This document shows positions 20,901-31,915 of a stretch of 64,000 bases of DNA, one piece after another (position 1 is the first letter of the stretch; each line of letters begins with the position of its first letter). The notes under the pieces are model-generated. The model saw only the letters and a list, made by a program, of their open reading frames with translations. It was not told where the DNA came from and made no database searches. Both the position numbers and the translations under genes were made by a program. The stretch is from Planctomycetota bacterium (GTDB lineage: Bacteria; Planctomycetota; UBA1135; GCA-002686595), in contig JADJNY010000003.1 of NCBI GenBank assembly GCA_016714045.1, positions 372,001-436,000 on the forward strand. Direction: 5' to 3'.

Positions 20901-21582
20901 GGACGCCGTCGCCGGCCGGGAGCTCGACGCGCACGCGCACCGCGGCGCCGCACAGCGTGCGCAGCACGAGACCGCCCGGCAGGGGCTTCGCGAGGTCGAG
21001 CTCGCGCGCTTCCTCCAAGTACTGGAACGTGCCAGCAACCGCGAGCCACCCGCGCTTCGTGCCCGGCGGGAACGCGACGCGGAACGCGCCGTCCGCGCCG
21101 ATCTCCGTGCGCGCGACGATGCGCGGCGCAGGCTTCTCGTCGTCTTCCGCGGAGTCGGCGAGCGACGCGAAGGCGGACTCGATCTCCTCCGCGTCGCCGT
21201 CCGGTCGATCGGGATCGAGCTCGCGGGCGAGGTCGCCCCACGTGCTCTCGCGCGCGAGCGCGTAGACGGTGCGCTGCGCGTCGTCGCAACCCAGCGGGGC
21301 CTCGACGCGTCCTTCGACCCAGATCGAATCGGCGGCGGGCGCCGCCGGATCCGCGACGGCGCCGGAGCGCGCCGTGTCGAGCGGGCCGGGCTGGGGCTCC
21401 AAGTCGGCGCGCGCGGTGCCGGGTGCCTCGACGGCGGTCGGCGCCTTCGACGGAGCGTTCCCGTCCGGAGCCGTCGCGCTCGGCGGCGCAGCGGGCGCCT
21501 CGGAGCGCAGGGTCCACCACGCGAGGAGACCGACGAGGACGGCGATGGTGGCCAGGAACGACGCGAGGACGAACTTCTTCAT
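17983..21582 (-). CDS. Giant membrane-anchored carboxypeptidase-regulatory-like repeat protein (paralogue)
   Basis: This 1,199-residue protein starts MKKFVLASFLATIAVLVGLL, an N-terminal membrane helix. A Pro/Ala/Ser linker precedes at least ten beta-sandwich modules. Typical module phrases are GVVLAPDRTPLAGAVVRAK, GLVTDEASAPVAKFTLYAQ, GFVRDAGGRPVGGAEVEVD and GRVEDEDRKPVSGARVTIS. An in-frame ATG exists at 21,630, but the chosen start opens the hydrophobic anchor directly. It ends GQGERKLNVRF, almost the same end as its neighbour at 14,242 (GQDERKLRLRPD). Both have the same order and lie 108 bases apart, so a tandem duplication is likely. No enzyme motif is visible. The long plus-strand open frame opposite it is an artefact of codon bias. 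Confidence 0.88.
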   Translation of the reverse strand: MKKFVLASFLATIAVLVGLLAWWTLRSEAPAAPPSATAPDGNAPSKAPTAVEAPGTARADLEPQPGPLDTARSGAVADPAAPAADSIWVEGRVEAPLGCDDAQRTVYALARESTWGDLARELDPDRPDGDAEEIESAFASLADSAEDDEKPAPRIVARTEIGADGAFRVAFPPGTKRGWLAVAGTFQYLEEARELDLAKPLPGGLVLRTLCGAAVRVRVELPAGDGVPALESDAIAVLRPGFQNPAGGGVDARLLVARTALAEAGAFAFRAMPPRGRYTFAVDPEELAALERPVEALRAGAWNDVTVTLRRGAIVRGVVLAPDRTPLAGAVVRAKLPGQWFGFDDRVVRRTTTDDAGAFELVAVPPGRVGLTAGHARFLASPKLDLDLADAATKSDVELLLEAGGTISGTVAWPGGEPARDVEVRVSFDLSQMYGMGAMNALRGGSGKARTDAEGRYLVGGLGAGPFTVIAHADAPEAAAKTEEPAPSDPTAKPSKKRADEWRARHDGVAAGTKELALVLRAPTGVRGLVTDEASAPVAKFTLYAQRTASGPLATFGQDSVKETFESADGTFVFTKLSSGTWKLSASADGFAPIEPIALELPRDEQKDDLHIVLQRAAIVRGFVRDAGGRPVGGAEVEVDTGGPNWQRFLERGPKPATARSQDDGAFELVGLRPIAQKLVASSRGFARSEPVAVDLSATRELADVVVVLRTGALLTGEVFDDAGKPARSWMVQATNTQNFDQRMEFTDSDGKFRIEHLEPGSRQVVAMPAGAGSASEDDGARASSGDAKVADDMAGFVSKMKMGTADLVDGQETHVVLGAPPKDPVRVHGRVTHAGAPYGGAMVSFMRRNGGVSGGLKSSTTDATGAYSLVLGEPGDYTVSVQKFQGSGMQQNVVEFPRTVPQGTEATLDFQLPTGRISGRVEDEDRKPVSGARVTISTDGAGEPGTLWGGQYNETATDAEGRYDVQALRPERYTVFADSMLLGGAFGDDAANGREAITGVQVGEGEWRKDVDFRLERPGTIDVTVVDEAGAPVSGASVFVRTKAGELVDRFSMLATAADGGVKYGGLAPGRYTVSAREGARAAGDGAEVEVRSGEHTPARVVLQGGTYLLVSVVDAEQKPLTASLSVKDEAGREVAGLVSLSDLMKLMSQGAAPGGERRVGPLPAGKYRVVVTLADGRTTTKPVTISGQGERKLNVRF

Positions 21583-21883
21583 CGGGGGGGAGGCGTGCGA
21601 GCGGCGCACGCGAGCCGGGGGCATTCTCACCGCCTACGCGCGCCGACGGCAGCGCATTCCCTCGCGCTTGGACGCACGCGCGGAAAAAGCTGGGCAAGCA
21701 GGTGTGAGCCCACGCGAGCGACCACTGCTGCGAGCCGGCGAGCCGGAGCGCCTTCCGAACGCTCCGCGCGGCCGCGGAGCGAGCGCGAACGGTCGCGATC
21801 GGCGTTCGTGGCGCGCGTTGCGCTCGCGGGGCGTCGCGCTAGAATCCCGGCCCCTGGCGCGTCCCCCCCGCGCCGCCGCGCCG
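21583..21883. other. Divergent intergenic region between the giant protein and the mutase
   Basis: About 300 bases separate two divergently transcribed genes, so promoters for both should lie here. The DNA is GC-rich and no -35/-10 pair stands out. Arg-rich open frames cover it without coding character. Nothing else was seen. Confidence 0.4.
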
Positions 21884-23589
<1,706 letters not shown>

Positions 23590-23590
<1 letters not shown>

Positions 23591-24042
23591 TGGCGACCGA
23601 ACGCGTGGCGCGTGAGCTCGGCGGGCTCCTGCGCGGGATCCACCACGTCGCGATCGCCACGACGAGCCTCGCCGAGGCGCGCAAGACGTACGAGGGCGCG
23701 CTCGACATGCGCGCGCTCCCGATCGAGTTCGTGCCGGACCAGAAGGTGAACGTCCTCGTGCTCTTCACCGGCGGTCAGCGCGTCGAACTCGTCGAGCCGG
23801 TCGGCGCGGACTCGCCGATCACGAACTTCCTCGCGAAGCGCGGCCCCGGCATCCACCACATCGCGTGGCGCGTCGAGGACCTCCTGGCCGCGATCGCGAA
23901 GCTGAAGGGTGCGGGACTGCAGATGATCCACGACTCGCCGCGACCGGGTTCGCACGGGACGAAGATCGCGTTCGTGCACCCCAAGGCGACGGGCGGCGTG
24001 CTGATGGAGCTCGTCGAGGATCCGAACTGGGCCGCGCACTGA
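23590..24042 (+). CDS. mce: Methylmalonyl-CoA epimerase
   Basis: This 150-residue glyoxalase/VOC-fold enzyme converts (S)- to (R)-methylmalonyl-CoA, linking propionyl-CoA carboxylase to the mutase. Metal ligands expected for the family are visible: His 19 (GIHHVAIAT), His 90 (GIHHIAWRV) and Glu 140 (GVLMELVE). The sequences KGAGLQMIHDSPRPGSHG and FVHPKATGGVLMEL are typical of the family. Its ATG overlaps the mutase stop (TGATG), so the two are translationally coupled. Length is normal. Confidence 0.95.
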
Positions 24043-24052
24043 CGCGGAGCGC

Positions 24053-24502
24053 ATGGAGCTCGACCTCGACGGCGTCGTGATCGCGCTCCACGCCGCGTCG
24101 ACCTTGTACATGGCGGGCGTGATCTGGCTCGTGCAGCTCGCGCAGTACCCGCTCTTCGCGCGCATCCCGCCCGATGCGTTCCGCGCGTACCACGATGCCT
24201 ACCTGCGCCGCGTGACGTTCGTCGTCGGGCCCGCGATGCTCGTCGAGACGGCGACGGGCGTGCTGCTCGTCTACGGCACGCCCGCGTGGGTCCCGCAGAG
24301 CGCGGCGTGGACGGGCATGGCGCTCTTGTTCGTGCTCTGGATCTCGACCGCCCTCTTCCAGGTTCCGCTGCACCGGCGGCTGGAACGAGCGCACGACCCC
24401 GTCGCGATCCGCCGCCTCGTCGCGACGAACTGGGTGCGCACGATCACGTGGAGCGCGCGCGCGGTGCTCGTCGTCTGGCTCGTCGCTCGCGCGACGTCGT
24501 GA
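24053..24502 (+). CDS. Small integral membrane protein with about four helices, function unknown
   Basis: The 149-residue product has about four hydrophobic segments: around 7-28 (IALHAASTLYMAGVIWLVQL), 52-75, 83-103 and 127-146. The first helix carries His and Tyr followed by QYPLFARI. I know this pattern from uncharacterised small membrane proteins but cannot give a domain name. It lies 10 bases after the epimerase on the same strand and may be co-transcribed. Nothing else ties it to propionate metabolism. Confidence 0.75.
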   Translation: MELDLDGVVIALHAASTLYMAGVIWLVQLAQYPLFARIPPDAFRAYHDAYLRRVTFVVGPAMLVETATGVLLVYGTPAWVPQSAAWTGMALLFVLWISTALFQVPLHRRLERAHDPVAIRRLVATNWVRTITWSARAVLVVWLVARATS

Positions 24503-24667
24503 CGGACCCGTTCCGTCCCGACGAGGGAGCGAGAGCGGCACCCACGCGCCGAGGAGTCGTCCACGAACCCCGAGCCCCGGTCCGGTGTGCGCCGTGGCGT
24601 GCGCACCTTCCGAATGCAGGCGGGGTTCGTGGGCGACCGCAGCGGCGCTCCGTGCGCGTCTCCGTCC

Positions 24668-25855
24668 TCACCAAGGCAGGTTGGGCGCGCCGCTGAAGTC
24701 GGGCGGATTCCCGGTGAACTTCTGGAAGGCATCCTGGTGCCCGGCCTCGAGCTTCGCCTCCGCGCCGGTCTTCACTTTGGAGTGCCCGATGTCGAACGGG
24801 CTGCCCGGTGGGACCGGGCCGATGTTCTCGCCGTAGAAGAGGCCGTTCTCCTCGTGAACTGCGGGCGTGTTCGCGTCGATGACGACCTGCTCCTTGTAGA
24901 ACCAGTCCAGCCGCGCGATCGGGATTCCACCTCCCGGCCCCAAGAGCATGACGTAGGTCGTGACTTTCATCTCGAAGAACACCTCCGTCACCGTCAAGCC
25001 GGGGAGCGACGACTCGATCAAGGCCGCCATTCCGCGCGGGTTCTTCATGTTCGGCGCGTCGTCCATCGTGTACCGGCGCTGGCCGCCGCCCAAGTCCTCG
25101 GGGGGGCGGATCGGGAAGAGCCCGTACGGTCGGACGCTGTCCACGTACGTGCGGGATCCATCCGAGTTCACGGGCTGGCGGTCGTTGCCCGAGATCTCCG
25201 TCGGCCCCGCGAACGTGCCCGAGTCCGACGTGCCATCGGGCCGCCGTCCCTTCCAGGCGATCTTGAGCGAGAAGAACTGCAGGAAGGCGATGTCCCCGGC
25301 GGACGTGACCTGCAAGCGCAGCGTGTTGTGGCCTTCCGGGTCCTTCCCGTGGACGACGACGAGCTTCCCGACCGCGCCGCCTTGATCGATGCCGACCTCG
25401 AGTCCCTCCGCCGGAACGCTGACGACGTCGACGCCGACGTTGCCGACATTGCCGGTGTAGCCGGCGAGCGGGTCGCTCCATGCGAGCGGCACCGTCGTGC
25501 CCGTTCCGACGACGTCGAGCATGTAGCCCTCGCCGCCCGCGACGAGACCGGGCATCAGGAGCATCGGACCGAGCGGCGAGGTCTGGACGACCAGGACTCC
25601 CGGGTGAGCCGAGTCCTCTGTCGCACGGGCGACGAAGCGCAAGGGCTCCGCGCCCGGCGGCCGGATGGCGAACGCCAGATCTCCGTCGTGCAGCGTGAGC
25701 GGACGGCCCTGTGGGGATCCACAGCCCGAGAGCAGGTCGGGCGGCGTCTGGGCGTGGACCGAAGGAGCGGTGGCGCTCGCGAGCCAGGCGAAGAGGCCGA
25801 AGAGGGCGGAGAGACGGCGAAGGGGCCGGCTCGCAGGGTGTGTTCGAGGGTTCAT
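24668..25855 (-). CDS. Secreted protein of unknown function
   Basis: The 395-residue protein begins MNPRTHPASRPLRRLSALFG, an Arg-rich n-region and hydrophobic core with cleavage near APSVHAQTPP. The mature part is beta-rich, with phrases such as LTLHDGDLAFAIRPPG, LLMPGLVAGGEGYMLDVVG and SDSGTFAGPTEISGNDRQ. It has one Cys soon after the cleavage site. No family was recognised. It is convergent with the membrane protein upstream and divergent from the carboxyltransferase, so it is probably its own unit. The frame is open far upstream, but the signal peptide fixes the start at 25,855. Confidence 0.75.
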   Translation of the reverse strand: MNPRTHPASRPLRRLSALFGLFAWLASATAPSVHAQTPPDLLSGCGSPQGRPLTLHDGDLAFAIRPPGAEPLRFVARATEDSAHPGVLVVQTSPLGPMLLMPGLVAGGEGYMLDVVGTGTTVPLAWSDPLAGYTGNVGNVGVDVVSVPAEGLEVGIDQGGAVGKLVVVHGKDPEGHNTLRLQVTSAGDIAFLQFFSLKIAWKGRRPDGTSDSGTFAGPTEISGNDRQPVNSDGSRTYVDSVRPYGLFPIRPPEDLGGGQRRYTMDDAPNMKNPRGMAALIESSLPGLTVTEVFFEMKVTTYVMLLGPGGGIPIARLDWFYKEQVVIDANTPAVHEENGLFYGENIGPVPPGSPFDIGHSKVKTGAEAKLEAGHQDAFQKFTGNPPDFSGAPNLPW

Positions 25856-26072
25856 GACGTGGCCGCGCGGCGCGCGGCGGAAGAGGAGTTCGCGACGATC
25901 TCGCACCGCCCTCGTTCGCGAGGGCGTCGTGCGCGTTCTCCCGACGGCTCGTGGACTTGGTTTCGCGGACGGCTGGAAAACCCGTGGAGCCGCGGGCGCG
26001 CGCGGGGAATCGGCCGCCCACGAGCCGGCCTCCTCATCGACGAAGCCGGCCGATGTCGCCACAATGCGCCGC

Positions 26073-27662
<1,590 letters not shown>

Positions 27663-27686
27663 GCGCGCGACCGAGGCGGAAACGAA

Positions 27687-27732
27687 ACGAGCGCGGCGGT
27701 CTCGATGGAACTGGGGACCGCCGCGCTCGTCG
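27687..27732 (+). terminator. Hairpin terminator after pccB
   Basis: GAGCGCGGCGGTC (27,689-27,701) pairs exactly with GACCGCCGCGCTC (27,716-27,728) across a 14-base loop. Flanking bases extend the stem, and GTTTGT follows. It begins 27 bases after the pccB stop. Confidence 0.75.
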
Positions 27733-27782
27733 TTTGTCTCGGGGCTCAGCGCGACCCGAGCGCCGCGACGATGCTCGTCCCG

Positions 27783-28865
27783 TCAAAGCGTCCAGAGCAC
27801 CGCCACGCCGTTCGTCACGTTGAACGTCGCCGGCGTGCAGTACGCCGCGGCGTTCCTGTAGTAGGTCTGGTAGTAGCGCGTGCCCGGGACGGACACGCCG
27901 CCGCGCACCGCGATCGGGAGCTGCGCGGGAGCCGGGTAGCTCGCGTTCCCGCCGCCGATCCCGCTCGTGCCGAGGCGGATCAGGTTCCCGTCGACGCACC
28001 GGATCCCGTCGCCGAACGGCGTCGCGGTGTCCGTGAGCTCGTCACCCTGCAGGAAGATCGCGTTCGAGTTCGGCATCGAGGACGCGGTGAGCTGCAGCGT
28101 GTCGGCGGAGATCGACGCCGTGCCGGACGCGGTGGTCACCGCTCCGCTCGCGTCGACCGAGTTCGCGCAGCCGCGGCCGAGTCCGCCGAAGTTCCCGCAC
28201 GGACACGGGCCCCAGAGCTGGGTCGAGTCACCGTTGCAGATCGGCGTCGGGCCCGACTCGTACGCGTACTCGACCAGGACCGACGCGTTGTAGGAGATCT
28301 GCGCCGTCGCGGCCATCGACGGGCCGAGGTTCGTGACCGCCGACGCGGTGGCGCTCACGTCGAAGGTGATCGTGCCCGGCGCGCCCTGCGGGCCCCGGTA
28401 GCGGTCGACGCCGTAGGGGCCGAAGATCGTGTACGTCCACGACGGGATGCCCGTGCCCGTGGCGAACGTGAACACGTCCGTGTGGCCGGAGGCGCCCGCG
28501 AAGTCGAGCGTGCCGTCGAACGCGGGGAGCGACGTGCAGCAGACTTCGTACGCGGGGTTCGTCAGCAGCGAGAACGAGTTCGACTCGGACAGGACCGCGT
28601 TCGTGCCGGCGTTGAAGGAGACGCTGGTCGCACTCGGGCCCGTGTTCTCGAACCCGACGGTCCCCGCGACCGAGCTCGACACCGTGATCCGCACCTGCGT
28701 GAGGTGCCCGAGCGCCGGATCGAACTTCGGCACCGCGATCGTCGTCGCCCACGGCGAGCTCAGCGGGGGCGAGCTCAGCGAGAACGAATGCGTCTGTGTG
28801 CCCGCGAGGGCGAGCGGGGATCCCAGGAGAAGACCGGCGAGGAGGAAGCTCGAGCGGAGGATCAT
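27783..28865 (-). CDS. Secreted choice-of-anchor-E-like protein with CPCGN C-terminal domain
   Basis: The 360-residue protein has a signal peptide (MILRSSFLLAGLLLGSPLAL, cleavage near ALAGTQ). An N-terminal beta-rich module (about 22-220) contains VPKFDPALGHLTQVRITV, the pattern of choice-of-anchor E domains. From about residue 225 a Cys-rich domain starts at GPCPCGNFGGLGRGC. It ends with TRYYQTYYRNAAAYC, PATFNVTNG and a terminal W-T-L. This last domain of about 140 residues recurs in the proteins at 31,916 and 33,635. AAAGG six bases before the ATG is a good ribosome-binding site. A surface role is inferred; the ligand is unknown. Confidence 0.85.
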   Translation of the reverse strand: MILRSSFLLAGLLLGSPLALAGTQTHSFSLSSPPLSSPWATTIAVPKFDPALGHLTQVRITVSSSVAGTVGFENTGPSATSVSFNAGTNAVLSESNSFSLLTNPAYEVCCTSLPAFDGTLDFAGASGHTDVFTFATGTGIPSWTYTIFGPYGVDRYRGPQGAPGTITFDVSATASAVTNLGPSMAATAQISYNASVLVEYAYESGPTPICNGDSTQLWGPCPCGNFGGLGRGCANSVDASGAVTTASGTASISADTLQLTASSMPNSNAIFLQGDELTDTATPFGDGIRCVDGNLIRLGTSGIGGGNASYPAPAQLPIAVRGGVSVPGTRYYQTYYRNAAAYCTPATFNVTNGVAVLWTL

Positions 28866-29002
28866 GGAGCACCTTTCGAGGAGCGTGACGTCGTGGAAGG
28901 GAGACGGTCGTCCTGGCCGGCACCTGCGAGCGAGCGCTGCACACGCGTTCGTCCTCGCGGGAAGGCCGAGCCGGAGGGAAGACCGGGACCTCGCCCACGA
29001 GT

Positions 29003-29962
29003 CTAGCCAGCGCTCCGGATCCCGGGAACCGGGGGCGTTGGAGCACGCGGAGCCGCCGCCTGCCCACGCGGCACGAAGCGCAGGCACCGTCCGGCGCACG
29101 CGATCGTCAGCGCGCGACCGTACTCGAACGCGAGGCGGTCGCCCTCGATCCCGTCGCCGAACACGACGCCGTCGTCGCCCATCTCGGAGACGATCCGCAG
29201 CTCGTCGCCCGGCGCGAGGGACCCGCTCGTGAGCGACGCGCCCGTCGCGACGCTCGGCCACGCTTCGCGCACGAAGAACGCGAGCCTGCGTTCGTCCGGC
29301 GCAGGGAGCGCTGGAGCGCGCGCCCGTTCGCGGTGGATCGAGCGCGCCCATCCGGAGGCGCCCGTACCCGTCGCGACGACGACGCCCGAGCTCGACTGGC
29401 GTTCGCTCGCCCCGCCGTGCGTGATCGTGTAGCGCGCCGACTGGTGCGAACGGTGCCCGACGAACACCTCGTTCAGCGCGAACAGGCGCTGCCCGTCGTC
29501 GAGCCGCGCTTCGACCATCGTGCGCTCCTCGCACGCGAGCGCGCCTTCGCCCGCCGCGCGCACGAGCTCGCGGGCCGCGTCGGGACGGTGGGGGACGAGC
29601 ACGCCCTCGTACGCGTCGGGCGCGGGGTTGAAGCCGAGCACCACTTGCCCGTCGACGTACTTCGCGACGTTCGCGACGAGCCCATCCTGCCCCACGACGA
29701 CGACGACGTCCTCCGGCCCGAACAGGAAGCGATCGAGGTCCTCGCGCAGGACGTTCGCGCGCCGCCACGCGCCCGGGATCGCCGCCGCAACCGCGCGGCA
29801 CGCGGCGTCGAGCTCGCTCTTGCGGCGCTCGACGTCCTCGAGCGCGAGCCCGCGGCCCGCGAGGAAGAAGCGCACCTGTTCGCGCGTGCCGTGGCGCGCA
29901 AGGAGCAGCTCGAGCTCGCTCCTGCGCGTCACGACGACCACTCGCGGTTGGAGGGTGCTCAC
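29003..29962 (-). CDS. NAD-kinase-like protein (third gene of the NrtR-SPFH cassette)
   Basis: The 319-residue product resembles ATP-NAD kinases. A central VVVVVGQDGLVANVAKYV occupies the position of the GGDG loop, with Gln for the second Gly (residues 91-94). It also has LFALNEVFVGH, the SSGVVVATGTGASGW turn similar to the NAD-kinase TPTGS loop, and a final FGDGIEGDRLAFEYG strand. It probably phosphorylates NAD(H) or a related nucleotide, but the altered loop leaves activity uncertain. The GTG start is preceded by AGGAGG, which overlaps the stop of the SPFH gene 10 bases upstream. The two are therefore coupled. Confidence 0.82.
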   Translation of the reverse strand: MSTLQPRVVVVTRRSELELLLARHGTREQVRFFLAGRGLALEDVERRKSELDAACRAVAAAIPGAWRRANVLREDLDRFLFGPEDVVVVVGQDGLVANVAKYVDGQVVLGFNPAPDAYEGVLVPHRPDAARELVRAAGEGALACEERTMVEARLDDGQRLFALNEVFVGHRSHQSARYTITHGGASERQSSSGVVVATGTGASGWARSIHRERARAPALPAPDERRLAFFVREAWPSVATGASLTSGSLAPGDELRIVSEMGDDGVVFGDGIEGDRLAFEYGRALTIACAGRCLRFVPRGQAAAPRAPTPPVPGIRSAG

Positions 29963-29972
29963 GGGATCCTCC

Positions 29973-31004
29973 TCACGCCTTCTTCGCCGGCGCTTCGAGC
30001 CGCGCCGCGCCCGCGTCGAGCACGCGCGCCAGCATCGGGCCGAGCAGGTCGGGCGACAGGTTCAGGTGCTCGATCTTCTGCAGCTTCCCGGCGAGCGACT
30101 GCACGCCGAGCGCGAGCAGCACCCCCGAGGGCATGTCGCGGTAGATCGCCATGCGCGCGCTCTCGGCGTTCACGCGCGCCTCCTCGATCTGCCGGATGCC
30201 GTCCGCCTCGCCGTTCGCCTCGAGCCGCTCGTTCGCGACCTTCGACTCGGTGCTCATCCGGCTCGCTTCGGCCTCCTCGCCGACGCGGCGGCGCTCGTTC
30301 TGGCCCTTCTGCGCGATCAGCTGCTCCTCGCGCCGCGCGAGCTCGATCTTGTTGGCGAGCTCGTTCTCCTGGATCGCGCGTTCCTTCTCGACGGCCTGCG
30401 CGCGCCGCTGGAACGTCGCCTCGTCCGACGCCTGCTGGATCTTCTCGCGCACCGGCGCCTGCAGCGCCTTCTCGAGCTCCGCGCTCGGCGCGATGCCGGA
30501 CACGCGCACCGAGACGACCTCCAGGCCCATCGCGCGCAGGCTCTCGTCCGCCTGGAGACCGCTCGCGATGCGCTCGCGCACGGCCTCGACGCCCTGCGCG
30601 AGGATCGATCGCACGTCGGTGTGCGCGAGGTAGCTCCACGCGAGCTCCTGCGCGCGCTGCGTGAAGAGCGCGGCGAGCTGCTCGAGCGGCTTCTTCTGGT
30701 GCGCGCCGCTCGCGAGGTCGAGCGAGAAGTCGATGCGCTCGGCGAGGCGCTCGGGTTCGCGCACGCGGTACGTCACGGTGCCCTGCGCGGTGACGTCCTG
30801 GAAGTCCGCGGAGCGCGCGTGGAACAGGAAGGCCTGGTCCAGGTCGTCGCACGGGACCTCGAGCGCGGTGCTCGAGAGCGGCAGGAACCAGAAGGAGAGC
30901 CCGCGGCCGCTCTGCACGGTCTTCCCGGCGCGGCAGCGCACGACGTGCGCGTTGGGTTCGCTGCGGAGGTGGCGGACGAATCCGAAGTGGGTGATGGCGG
31001 CCAT
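29973..31004 (-). CDS. SPFH/band-7 domain protein
   Basis: The 343-residue protein has an SPFH domain (about residues 20-190: FGFVRHLRSEPNAHVV, DVTAQGTVTYRVREPERLAE, MGLEVVSVRVSGIAP). A long charged coiled coil follows (about 195-290, rich in E-A-E-R-x-x-Q) and a short tail. It has no transmembrane helix, so it may associate peripherally with the membrane or form a cytoplasmic scaffold, as SPFH proteins oligomerise. AAAGGA inside the end of the upstream NrtR-like gene serves as its ribosome-binding site; only one base separates stop and start codons. It is the middle gene of a three-gene operon. Confidence 0.9.
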   Translation of the reverse strand: MAAITHFGFVRHLRSEPNAHVVRCRAGKTVQSGRGLSFWFLPLSSTALEVPCDDLDQAFLFHARSADFQDVTAQGTVTYRVREPERLAERIDFSLDLASGAHQKKPLEQLAALFTQRAQELAWSYLAHTDVRSILAQGVEAVRERIASGLQADESLRAMGLEVVSVRVSGIAPSAELEKALQAPVREKIQQASDEATFQRRAQAVEKERAIQENELANKIELARREEQLIAQKGQNERRRVGEEAEASRMSTESKVANERLEANGEADGIRQIEEARVNAESARMAIYRDMPSGVLLALGVQSLAGKLQKIEHLNLSPDLLGPMLARVLDAGAARLEAPAKKA

Positions 31005-31005
31005 G

Positions 31006-31767
31006 TCATCGGTCCTTTCTCGGCTTGGAAGCCTGGAAGCGGTACAGCTCCGCCGGCCGGTGTCCGACCGTCTTCTCGCGGCGATTCGCGGAGGCGACGA
31101 GTCCGGACGCGAGCACGCTCCGGCGGAACGAGTGCTTGTTCAGCGGCCGTCCGAGGACGGTCTCGTGGATCTCCTGCAACGCGCGCAGCGGGAAGCGGTC
31201 GGGGAGGAGCTCGAAGCCGATCGGCGCGTAGCGCAGCTTGCCGCGCAGGCGCTTCACGACGAGGCCGAGGATGTCGGCGTGGTCGAACGCGAGGGGGAGC
31301 GCGCGTCCCTTCTCGTCGAGTGCTTCGACGCGTCCGCCTGCTTCGCCTTCCCACGGCACGGAGAGCGGCGCGAGCCTGCGATCCGCCTGGAGCACGGCGC
31401 CTAGGCGCGCGCGCTCGACGAGCGCGTAGTACGCGACGGACACGACGCGCGTGCGCGGATCGCGCTCGACGGCGCCGAACGTGTAGAGCTGTTCGAGGAA
31501 CACGTCTTCGATCCCCGCCTTCGCGGCGAGCACGCGCTCCGCGGCCGCGTCGACCGATTCGCTCGGGTCGACGAACCCGCCGGGCAGCGCCCAATCGCCG
31601 CCGGCTTCGGGCGCGGTGGGCCGGACGAGGAGCGCGTGGAGCTGGCCCGCCTCCGCGGTGACGAGCGCGACGTCGACCGCGACGGCGATCGGGAGGTCCT
31701 CGAAGCGCGCGAAGCGCCGAGACGGACCCGACGAGGCGGAGGCGGGCTTGCGGGGGGCGGGCGTCAT
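31006..31767 (-). CDS. NrtR-like transcriptional regulator: degenerate Nudix domain plus winged helix
   Basis: The 253-residue product has a Nudix fold (about 25-165) and a C-terminal winged helix (about 170-245: FELLPDRFPLRALQEIHETV, GRPLNKHSFRRSVLASGLV, HRPAELYRF). The Nudix box keeps the leading Gly-x5-Glu and the Arg but has lost its three catalytic glutamates (R-V-L-A-A-K in place of R-E-U-x-E-E). Hydrolysis is therefore unlikely. This combination is that of NrtR, which senses NAD-derived ADP-ribose and represses NAD metabolism genes. As first gene of the operon with SPFH and NAD-kinase-like genes, it probably controls them and itself. Confidence 0.88.
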   Translation of the reverse strand: MTPAPRKPASASSGPSRRFARFEDLPIAVAVDVALVTAEAGQLHALLVRPTAPEAGGDWALPGGFVDPSESVDAAAERVLAAKAGIEDVFLEQLYTFGAVERDPRTRVVSVAYYALVERARLGAVLQADRRLAPLSVPWEGEAGGRVEALDEKGRALPLAFDHADILGLVVKRLRGKLRYAPIGFELLPDRFPLRALQEIHETVLGRPLNKHSFRRSVLASGLVASANRREKTVGHRPAELYRFQASKPRKDR

Positions 31768-31776
31768 GGCGTCCTA

Positions 31777-31805
31777 CTTTTATGCTATCGACATATATGC
31801 GTCAA
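31777..31805 (-). promoter_or_regulatory. Promoter and possible operator of the NrtR-SPFH-NAD-kinase operon
   Basis: On the minus strand TTGACG (31,805-31,800) is followed after exactly 17 bases by TAAAAG (31,782-31,777). This is one of the few AT-rich patches in the window. The spacer contains the palindrome CATATATG (31,792-31,799), a candidate repressor site. The ATG at 31,767 lies only 10 bases past the -10 box, so the mRNA would be leaderless or nearly so. Confidence 0.5.
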
Positions 31806-31891
31806 GCAACTAAGTGTTCAGCCGAAAATCGGGGCCGACCGGTTTGGGATGGCTTCGGTCGCGACGCCGTCGTGCTCGCCCGCGCGGGGGG

Positions 31892-31910
31892 GCTCCGGCC
31901 GCGCCGGAGC
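31892..31910 (-). terminator. Hairpin after the hydrolase gene
   Basis: On the minus strand GCTCCGG and CCGGAGC form a 7-bp stem with a 5-base loop, starting six bases after the stop of the hydrolase gene. A run of C rather than T follows, so termination is only probable. Confidence 0.4.
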
Positions 31911-31915
31911 GGCGT

